Below are positions 54,545 to 61,749 of a stretch of DNA of 64,000 bases, piece after piece; position 1 is the stretch's first letter; every line of letters starts with the position of its first letter. The notes beneath the pieces are model-generated. The model was given only the letters and a program-made list of their open reading frames with translations, was not told the origin of the DNA and searched no databases. Location of the stretch: NCBI RefSeq assembly GCF_000205165.1, contig NZ_GL883825.1, positions 26,597 to 90,596 of the forward strand, in the 5' to 3' direction. The position numbers and the translations under genes were made by a program. Origin of the DNA: Paraprevotella xylaniphila YIT 11841 (GTDB lineage Bacteria > Bacteroidota > Bacteroidia > Bacteroidales > Bacteroidaceae).

Positions 54545-55903
54545 ATGAACTTCATGAGTTACAAGAATTATTTGATGTATGCCGCGTGCCTGTTTCAGGC
54601 TCTGGCCGTCGCCGGACAAGACTCGACCCGATGGTCACTGCAAGAATGCATCGACTATGCCATCGCCCATAACATTCAATTAAAGCAAAACAAAATTACG
54701 GAAGAACAGGGTGCTGCCGACCTGCTTCAAAAGAAGGCCGAACTGTTCCCCAGCTTGTCTTTCAGTACCACACAAGCCATAGACTACCGGCCGCTGCAAA
54801 AGTCCGAGACCAGTATCGTAGCCAATGGCATCGCCAACAGTTCCTCTAACAAATTGACGGAAAACGGTAACTATGGCCTCAACGCATCGTGGACCGTATG
54901 GGACGGAGGAGCCAACCGCAAAAACATCAAGGCACAAAAGCTACAAAACCAAATCTCGGCCTTGGCCACACAGGCCACAGCCAACAGCATCCAAGAACAG
55001 ATAGCCCAGTTGTACGTGCAAATCCTCTATTCGAAGGATGCCTTGGACGTAAACAAAGCCATGGAAGAAACCGCAAAGAGCCAGTTTGGACGCGGAAAGG
55101 AGATGTATGAGCAAGGGCAAATCTCCAAAGCCGACCTGGCTCAGTTGGAGGCACAAGCCGCCAGTGCACAATACGACTGCGTGGCTACCCAGACCCAAAT
55201 CGACAACTACAAACGGCAATTGAAAGAACTGTTGGAAATCACGGACGACCGTAAGTTCGACATCTCAGGTATAGGAACAAATGATGAAGCAACGATGCAA
55301 CTTATCCCCAGTGTCAACGAAGTGTACCAGAAAGCATTAAACCTGCGCCCGGAAATCCAAAGCAGCCGGTTGGGCATCGATGCCGCCGATTTGGACATCG
55401 ACATTGCCAAAGCCGGATATTACCCCTCCATCTCGTTGACAGCCGGTATCGGCGACAGCCACTATTCCGGCAGCCGTGAATCGGCAGGGGAACAAATGAG
55501 ACAGAACCTGAGCGCCTCGGCCGGTGTGACACTGTCCATACCTATTTTCGACAACAAACGAAACAAAACCAACGTGCAAAAAGCCAAGCTGAACAAAATG
55601 GACAGCGAACTACAATTGCAGGACCAACAGAAGAAACTATACAGTACCGTAGAAGAGTATTGGCTCAACGCATACAGCAACCAACAGAAATATGTAGCAG
55701 CCAACGCCAAACTAAAAAGTGCCCAGACTAGCTACGAGCTGTTGGACGAGCAGTTCAAAAACGGCCTGAAAAACATCGTGGAACTCATGAACGGACGGGA
55801 CGAGCTGATGAGCGCGCAACAAGACCGCCTGCAAAGCAAATACAATACCCTGCTCCATATCCAACTCCTCAAATTCTACCAAGGAGAAAGTATCAACCTT
55901 TAA
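54545..55903 (+). CDS. TolC-family outer-membrane efflux protein (MacAB operon)
   Basis: About 452 aa, with a signal peptide ending near LAVAGQ. Two TolC repeats are clear: WSLQECIDYAIAHNIQLKQN at the start of the first, NLRPEIQSSRLGIDAADLDI at the second. Long helical segments rich in Gln and Ala form the periplasmic tunnel. It is the first gene of a six-gene operon and the exit duct for the MacAB exporter encoded next. The promoter at 54524-54531 excludes the upstream start at 54521. Confidence 0.92.
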   Translation: MNFMSYKNYLMYAACLFQALAVAGQDSTRWSLQECIDYAIAHNIQLKQNKITEEQGAADLLQKKAELFPSLSFSTTQAIDYRPLQKSETSIVANGIANSSSNKLTENGNYGLNASWTVWDGGANRKNIKAQKLQNQISALATQATANSIQEQIAQLYVQILYSKDALDVNKAMEETAKSQFGRGKEMYEQGQISKADLAQLEAQAASAQYDCVATQTQIDNYKRQLKELLEITDDRKFDISGIGTNDEATMQLIPSVNEVYQKALNLRPEIQSSRLGIDAADLDIDIAKAGYYPSISLTAGIGDSHYSGSRESAGEQMRQNLSASAGVTLSIPIFDNKRNKTNVQKAKLNKMDSELQLQDQQKKLYSTVEEYWLNAYSNQQKYVAANAKLKSAQTSYELLDEQFKNGLKNIVELMNGRDELMSAQQDRLQSKYNTLLHIQLLKFYQGESINL

Positions 55904-55921
55904 AAACAGAACAGACGCCAT

Positions 55922-57088
55922 ATGAAAAAAAAGAAGATTATCATCACGGTTGCCATTGTTGCCATCGCAGCAGTCATTGCCATAATCGCATGGCCCAAGA
56001 AGAGTGTGCCCGTGGAGTTTGAAATGACTGACGTGCAACCGGATACCATCCGTAACAGCGTGACCGCCACAGGAACCATCGAACCTGTAACGGAAGTAGA
56101 AGTCGGTACACAGGTCTCCGGTATCATCAGCAACATATATGTGGACTATAACAGCCTCGTGAAAAAAGGGCAAGTCATCGCGGAATTGGACAAAACGACC
56201 CTCAACAGTGAATTGAACAGTGCCCGGGCCAATCTGGCAAGTGCCAAAAGCGAACTGGATTACCAGACGGCCAATTATAAACGCTATAAAACGCTGAACG
56301 AAAAGGGTCTCGTAAGCCGTAATGATTACGAAGTGGCCTATCTGGATTACCGCAAGGCTTTGGAAACTTACAACACCACGAAAGAAAGCGTGAAGAAGGC
56401 CGAGACTAATATAGGCTATGCCACCATCACGTCTCCCATCGACGGTATCGTGTTAAGCAAGGAAGTGGAAGAAGGACAGACCGTGGCGGCCAGTTTCGAG
56501 ACACCTACCCTTTTCACCATCGCCAAAGACTTGACCGACATGCGTGTCATTGCCGACATCGACGAAGCAGATATCGGGAATGTAAAAGAAGGGCAAAACG
56601 TCACGTTTACCGTAGACGCATACCCCAACGACACTTTCCACGGGCAAGTGACACAAGTCAGACAAGAAGCCACGGAGACAGACAATGTCATCACTTACGA
56701 AGTCGTCATTTCCGCACCGAACAACGACCTCAAACTGAAACCCGGACTGACAGCCAACGTATCGGTCAGCACACTGGAACGTACAAATGTACTGAGTGTA
56801 AAAGCCAAAGCCTTACGTTTCACCCCGACCAAAGAAGTATTGGGCAAAACGTATAAAATCGTAGACACGGACGGCAAGAACAAGCTTTGGACGCGCGAAG
56901 GAAATACACTGACGGCCCACAAGGTAAACATAGGAGCGACAGACGGAATCCGGACCGAAATCCTGGGAGGCATCAAGCAAGGAACGCAAGTCGTAATGTC
57001 CATGACGGAAATAAAGGCACCGGAAGAGCCGCAGGAAGAAGAAACCAACCCGTTCATGCCACGTCCCAAAAAGAAAGAAAAGAAATAA
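55922..57088 (+). CDS. MacA-like periplasmic adaptor protein
   Basis: A 388-aa membrane-fusion protein with an N-terminal membrane anchor (IIITVAIVAIAAVIAIIAW). The lipoyl halves are TGTIEPVTEVEVGTQVSGII and TSPIDGIVLSKEVEEGQTVA on either side of a helical hairpin (about 95-165). A beta-barrel and a membrane-proximal domain follow. The highly charged end is PRPKKKEKK. It links the MacB-type transporter to TolC and stimulates its ATPase in known systems. Gap to tolC 18 nt, to the ATPase gene 21 nt. Confidence 0.92.
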   Translation: MKKKKIIITVAIVAIAAVIAIIAWPKKSVPVEFEMTDVQPDTIRNSVTATGTIEPVTEVEVGTQVSGIISNIYVDYNSLVKKGQVIAELDKTTLNSELNSARANLASAKSELDYQTANYKRYKTLNEKGLVSRNDYEVAYLDYRKALETYNTTKESVKKAETNIGYATITSPIDGIVLSKEVEEGQTVAASFETPTLFTIAKDLTDMRVIADIDEADIGNVKEGQNVTFTVDAYPNDTFHGQVTQVRQEATETDNVITYEVVISAPNNDLKLKPGLTANVSVSTLERTNVLSVKAKALRFTPTKEVLGKTYKIVDTDGKNKLWTREGNTLTAHKVNIGATDGIRTEILGGIKQGTQVVMSMTEIKAPEEPQEEETNPFMPRPKKKEKK

Positions 57089-57109
57089 CCCGGGTAAAAG
57101 TCCATTATC

Positions 57110-57871
57110 ATGGAAGGAAACGAACAGAAAAAAGTAGTCATAGAGCTACAGAATGTGAAACGGAACTTTATCGTGGGCGATGAAGTGGTACATGCCCTGC
57201 GGGGAGTGTCGTTCAAGATTCACGAAGGGGAGTTTGTCACCATCATGGGAACGTCCGGTTCCGGCAAGTCCACGTTGCTGAACCAATTAGGTTGTTTGGA
57301 TACGCCCACTTCGGGAGAATATATATTGGACGGCGTACACGTCCGCACCATGAAGCGCCGGGAACGGGCAGTCCTGCGCAACCGCAAAATCGGTTTTGTA
57401 TTCCAGAACTATAACTTGCTCCCCAAGACAACAGCAGTAGAAAACGTGGAACTTCCACTTATGTACAATTCATCCGTCTCTGCCAAAGAAAGAAAGGAAC
57501 GGGCAGTCAAGGCACTCGAAATGGTAGGCCTCGGTAACCGCCTCTACCACAAGTCCAACCAGATGTCGGGCGGACAAATGCAGCGTGTGGCCATCGCCCG
57601 GGCCTTAGTCAACGACCCGGCCGTACTCTTGGCCGACGAGGCGACCGGTAATCTGGATACACGTACCTCTTTCGAAATCCTGGTATTGTTCCAACAACTT
57701 CATGCCATGGGACGTACCATCATTTTCGTGACACACAACCCAGAGATAGCCCAATACAGCAGCCGCAATATCACATTGCGCGACGGATTGATACGGGAAG
57801 ACACCCTGAACTCCAACATACTGTCTGCGGCAGAGGCTTTGGCACAGCTTCCACTTCCGCAGGACGATTAA
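57110..57871 (+). CDS. MacB-type ABC ATPase
   Basis: A 253-aa ATPase of the MacB/LolD class. Walker A is GTSGSGKST, the signature [15 protein letters not shown] and Walker [13 protein letters not shown]. In E. coli MacB the ATPase is fused to the permease; here they are separate genes 12 nt apart. It powers mechanotransmission that moves substrate from the periplasm through TolC. Confidence 0.94.
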   Translation: MEGNEQKKVVIELQNVKRNFIVGDEVVHALRGVSFKIHEGEFVTIMGTSGSGKSTLLNQLGCLDTPTSGEYILDGVHVRTMKRRERAVLRNRKIGFVFQNYNLLPKTTAVENVELPLMYNSSVSAKERKERAVKALEMVGLGNRLYHKSNQMSGGQMQRVAIARALVNDPAVLLADEATGNLDTRTSFEILVLFQQLHAMGRTIIFVTHNPEIAQYSSRNITLRDGLIREDTLNSNILSAAEALAQLPLPQDD

Positions 57872-57883
57872 ACAAAGGAATAC

Positions 57884-59122
57884 ATGAATACTACCAATCT
57901 TTTCAAAATAGCCCTCAAGGCCATTGCTTCCAATAAGCTACGCTCTTTCCTGACCGCCCTTGGCATCATCATCGGCGTGGCCTCGGTTATTGCCATGCTG
58001 GCCATCGGCCAAGGTTCGAAACGCAGCATCCGCAAACAAATCTCGGAAATGGGTTCGAACATGATCATGATACACCCGGGAGCGGATATGCGTGGCGGCG
58101 TGCGTCTGGATGCAGACGAAATGCAGACCCTGAAACTGGAAGACTACGAAAGCATACGCAATGAAGCAAAATACCTGACAGCCGTCAGTCCGTCAGTCAA
58201 CAGTGCCGGACAGTTCATTTACGGGAACAACAACGCCCCGTCTAGCATATACGGGGTCAACGAAGATTACCTCACCATACAGCAACGCAAAGTGGCAGAC
58301 GGTGAGTTCTTTACGGAACAGGACATCAAAACGGCCGCCAAGGTATGCGTGTTGGGACAGACCGTAGTGGATAACCTGTTCCCCGACGGAAGCAGCCCTA
58401 TCGGACGTGTGGTGCGGTTCAATTCCATCCCGTTTCGTGTGGTCGGCGTACTGAAGTCCAAAGGTTATAACTCCTGGGGAATGGACCAAGACGACATGGC
58501 GCTCGCCCCCTACACCACAGTCATGAAACGTATCCTGGCGGTGACTTACCTTCAAGGCATCAACTGTTCCGCCGTTACCGAAGATGCCACGGATATGGCG
58601 ATCGAGGAAATCACCGAAATCTTACGCAAAAACCATAATTTAAAAGAAGAAACGGAAACCACGGAAGCCGACGTGGACGACTTCACCATCCGAAGCCAAG
58701 AGGAAATCTCCTCCATGATGAATTCCACGATGGACTTGTTGACGATCTTATTAGGTAGCGTGGCCGGCATCTCACTGATTGTCGGAGGTATAGGCATCAT
58801 GAACATCATGTACGTGTCCGTCACGGAACGGACCAAGGAAATCGGGCTTCGCATGTCTGTGGGGGCACGCGGCATAGACATACTGAGCCAGTTCCTCATC
58901 GAAGCCGCCATACTGAGTATCGCGGGAGGCTTGATTGGTGTCATATTAGGTATAGGAGCCGCTTATGCCATCAAATTTGCCGCCAACATGCCCATTTTCA
59001 TCCAATGGTGGAGCATCGTGATGAGTTTCGGTGTCTGCACGTTTATCGGGATTTTCTTCGGTTGGTACCCGGCCAAGAAGGCCGCCAACATGGATCCTAT
59101 CGAAGCCATCCGGTATGAATAG
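57884..59122 (+). CDS. MacB-type ABC permease
   Basis: A 412-aa type VII ABC membrane protein. An N-terminal membrane segment (SFLTALGIIIGVASVIAMLA) precedes a large periplasmic MacB_PCD domain (about 50-260). Three membrane segments follow in the FtsX domain (VAGISLIVGGIGIMNIMYVS onward). WYPAKKAANMDPIEAIRYE is the classical C-terminus. The substrate could be a peptide, macrolide or lipid. It lies 6 nt before the histidine kinase gene, so export and sensing are coupled. Confidence 0.94.
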   Translation: MNTTNLFKIALKAIASNKLRSFLTALGIIIGVASVIAMLAIGQGSKRSIRKQISEMGSNMIMIHPGADMRGGVRLDADEMQTLKLEDYESIRNEAKYLTAVSPSVNSAGQFIYGNNNAPSSIYGVNEDYLTIQQRKVADGEFFTEQDIKTAAKVCVLGQTVVDNLFPDGSSPIGRVVRFNSIPFRVVGVLKSKGYNSWGMDQDDMALAPYTTVMKRILAVTYLQGINCSAVTEDATDMAIEEITEILRKNHNLKEETETTEADVDDFTIRSQEEISSMMNSTMDLLTILLGSVAGISLIVGGIGIMNIMYVSVTERTKEIGLRMSVGARGIDILSQFLIEAAILSIAGGLIGVILGIGAAYAIKFAANMPIFIQWWSIVMSFGVCTFIGIFFGWYPAKKAANMDPIEAIRYE

Positions 59123-59128
59123 TTCGGT

Positions 59129-60205
59129 ATGAAATGGAACATTAATCATAAATATCCCCAGGAACTGCTCATACATCTTTTTGTATGGGTGTTCCTTTTC
59201 GGCCTTCCCCCAATGCTCATAGGGCACACCAATGAGCGGTTGGACGAAGAAGAGATTTTCCGCATGATGGGAAACCCCATAGCCATGACATTGGTGTTCT
59301 ACATTAATTATATATGGTTGGTGCCCCGGTTGGTCTTCAACAAAAAGAACAAGATATACGTCCTGCTCAACGTCATTTTATGTGCAGGCATGCTCTTTTT
59401 CACCCATTTTTGGTTCAGACTGGGTAATGTCTATTTCCACATTCCCCTTCCCCCACCTCCAAACGACAGCTTGTGGATGTGGACATTCCTGTCATTCCGA
59501 ATCAGGGATTTCATCCTGTTCGGCCTGATAGCTGCAGTGGCCGCCACCATCCGTATGAGCAAAAAATGGCACGAAGCTGAATTGGGCAGGCAAAAGGCCG
59601 AACTGAAACGGATTGAAGCCGAATTGAAAAACCTGCACAACCAGATTAATCCGCACTTCCTGCTCAACACCCTGAACAACATCTATGCCCTGATTGCCTT
59701 CGATGCCGACAAGGCACAACAGGCAGTACAGGATCTCAGCCGGTTGTTGCGTCATCTGCTTTACGACAACAATCAGGATTTCATCCCGTTGGACCGTGAA
59801 CTGGAATTTCTGAAAAACTATGTGGCACTGATGAAAATCAGATTGTTGCCCAATGTGGACTTGCAATTCCATATCGATATTCCAAGCGAAAACGCGATTC
59901 GGGTAGCTCCGCTTATCTTCATATCCTTATTTGAAAATGCCTTCAAACACGGCATCAGCCCGGTCAAGCCGAGCTTTATCCACATCAAAATCTACAGTTC
60001 CGGTCCAGACAGCTTAAGTTGCTCTATCGAAAATTCTTATTTTCCCAAGCAAAGGAACGACATCAGCGGCAGCGGCATCGGCCTGGAACAAGTTCAAAAA
60101 CGCCTGGACCTGATTTATCCCGGCAAATATGAATGGACCAAAGGTTGTGATGAGAACGCCACGGTCTACAAATCAATATTAACGATACACACCACTACAA
60201 AATGA
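59129..60205 (+). CDS. LytS/YehU-type sensor histidine kinase
   Basis: A 358-aa membrane kinase. Four hydrophobic segments fill residues ~12-140, and a coiled coil (about 145-170) leads into the His_kinase domain with phospho-accepting H176 in NQINPHFLLN. The ATP lid appears late (around FENAFKHGIS and GSGIGLEQVQKRLDLIYPG). There is no large external sensor domain, so it probably reads a signal in or at the membrane, perhaps the exporter's state. It overlaps the regulator gene by 4 nt (ATGA). Confidence 0.92.
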   Translation: MKWNINHKYPQELLIHLFVWVFLFGLPPMLIGHTNERLDEEEIFRMMGNPIAMTLVFYINYIWLVPRLVFNKKNKIYVLLNVILCAGMLFFTHFWFRLGNVYFHIPLPPPPNDSLWMWTFLSFRIRDFILFGLIAAVAATIRMSKKWHEAELGRQKAELKRIEAELKNLHNQINPHFLLNTLNNIYALIAFDADKAQQAVQDLSRLLRHLLYDNNQDFIPLDRELEFLKNYVALMKIRLLPNVDLQFHIDIPSENAIRVAPLIFISLFENAFKHGISPVKPSFIHIKIYSSGPDSLSCSIENSYFPKQRNDISGSGIGLEQVQKRLDLIYPGKYEWTKGCDENATVYKSILTIHTTTK

Positions 60206-60912
60206 CTCTTAAATGCGTAATCATAGATGATGAACCGCTGGCATTGGAACTGATGGAAAGCTATGTCCGCAAAACTCCTTTTTTGGAGCTATGCGGCAAA
60301 CACAACAGTGCCGTCATGGCGTTGAATGACACAAACTTCAGGAACATCGACTTATTGTTTTTGGACATACAGATGCCCGACCTCAACGGCTTGGAACTAT
60401 CCCGGATGCTCCCCCAAGACACCCGTATCGTCTTTACCACGGCTTTCGACCAGTATGCATTGGACGGTTTCAAAGTCAATGCTTTGGATTACCTGCTCAA
60501 GCCTATCAACTACAATGAGTTCCTGACAGCTTCCCGTAAAGCTTTGGAATGGTTTGAATTGAAACATCAGGCAAATCCTTCCCATGAAGAGGACTTTATT
60601 TACGTAAAATCGGACTATAAACTCGTTCAAATCCGGTTGGAAGACATACTCTACATCGAAGGACTGAAAGACTACTTGAAAATCTATACGGAAAACGCCC
60701 CCCGTCCTGTCCTGACACTCATCAGCATGAAAAGCATGGAGGAACGCCTGCCGTCTCCCCGATTCATGCGCGTCCACCGCTCTTACATCGTACAGATGAA
60801 CAAAGTGAAAACATTGGATAAGGGGCAAATCATTTTCGGCAAAACCCGCATCCCCATTTCAGACACCTATAAAACAGATATTACGGCCTACTTGAACAAG
60901 TATCTCTTATAA
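60202..60912 (+). CDS. LytTR-family response regulator
   Basis: A 236-aa regulator. The receiver domain has the acidic pair DDEP (9-12), the phosphorylated D55 in LLFLDIQMPD and K100 in YLLKPINYNEF. The LytTR DNA-binding domain fills about 130-236 (YVKSDYKLVQIRLEDILYIE and FMRVHRSYIVQMNKV). It pairs with the kinase encoded just upstream and closes the MacAB-TolC operon. Feedback control of the exporter genes is likely but not shown by a recognisable operator. Confidence 0.94.
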   Translation: MTLKCVIIDDEPLALELMESYVRKTPFLELCGKHNSAVMALNDTNFRNIDLLFLDIQMPDLNGLELSRMLPQDTRIVFTTAFDQYALDGFKVNALDYLLKPINYNEFLTASRKALEWFELKHQANPSHEEDFIYVKSDYKLVQIRLEDILYIEGLKDYLKIYTENAPRPVLTLISMKSMEERLPSPRFMRVHRSYIVQMNKVKTLDKGQIIFGKTRIPISDTYKTDITAYLNKYLL

Positions 60913-60970
60913 AAGGTACAAAAATGACTAAAACAAAAGGACAGTCTGCCCGATATTGCTTTTCTTTTAT

Positions 60971-60978
60971 TAAATTTG
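60971..60978 (+). promoter_or_regulatory. -7 promoter element for the DUF4468 gene
   Basis: TAAATTTG (TAnnTTTG), 27 nt before the ATG at 61006. Confidence 0.5.
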
Positions 60979-61005
60979 CGCAGAACTTCAAAAAAGATTG
61001 AACCC

Positions 61006-61623
61006 ATGAGAAAAATTCTATTATTGCTATTATGCGTACCGATGTTGGTTTGCGCAAAATCAAAAAGAGACGACAGCAAATACCTGGTCGGTGCCGTACC
61101 AGAAGTGAACGGACAAGTGCTGTTCCAACAGACCTTTGCCGTAGAAGGCAAAAACAAACAGCAGATATACGACGTGATGAAGGCTTACCTCAACCGTTTA
61201 ATGAAAGGGGAACAGCAAATGAAAGGTACCAAAATGGCTATGGAAGAAGCTTCTACCGGTACGTTGGTCGGACGTTTCGAAGAATGGATGATATTCAAGA
61301 AGAAACCTTTCGTCTTGGACCGCACGCGTTTCCGTTATTTGCTCACCATAAAATGCTCCGACGGGAAGTGCCACATGGAACTGACGCAAATCAGTTACTA
61401 TTATGAGGAAGATTTGGACGGGTATAATGGCCGTACCTACAAGGCAGAAGAGTGGATCAATGATGCCAACGCCCTCAACAAAGCCAAAAACAAACTGTTG
61501 TGGGGTTCCGCCAAGTTCCGTCGCAAGACGGTAGACCGCGTAGAGGAAATCTTCACCGGAGCACGTGACGCTTTTGAGCAACCGGCAAAAGAAGAGCACC
61601 GGGCCACGAAACTCATCGAATAA
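61006..61623 (+). CDS. DUF4468 (TBP-like fold) secreted protein
   Basis: A 205-aa exported protein with signal peptide MRKILLLLLCVPMLVCAKS. It shows the DUF4468 pattern: an early GQVLFQQTFAVEGKNKQQIY strand-helix, a central VGRFEEWMIFKKKPFVLDRT and a strand near RYLLTIKCSDGKCHMELTQI. The family is Bacteroidetes-specific and of unknown role. The upstream frame from 60976 starts inside the promoter region, so 61006 is used. Single-gene unit with a strong terminator. Confidence 0.82.
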   Translation: MRKILLLLLCVPMLVCAKSKRDDSKYLVGAVPEVNGQVLFQQTFAVEGKNKQQIYDVMKAYLNRLMKGEQQMKGTKMAMEEASTGTLVGRFEEWMIFKKKPFVLDRTRFRYLLTIKCSDGKCHMELTQISYYYEEDLDGYNGRTYKAEEWINDANALNKAKNKLLWGSAKFRRKTVDRVEEIFTGARDAFEQPAKEEHRATKLIE

Positions 61624-61655
61624 AAGAGCCATATGGCCAGAGCCTATAAGTTGGC

Positions 61656-61716
61656 ACACAAAAATGCCGCAAACAGTCCAAAAATATTCGGAGGGCAGTT
61701 TGCGGCATTTTTGTGT
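61656..61716. terminator. Bidirectional terminator, 19-bp stem
   Basis: ACACAAAAATGCCGCAAAC (61656-61674) pairs exactly with 61698-61716, between the DUF4468 gene and the convergent helicase gene. Confidence 0.85.
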
Positions 61717-61749
61717 ATGATTGTTTATATGCGGATAATTCCTACCTTG

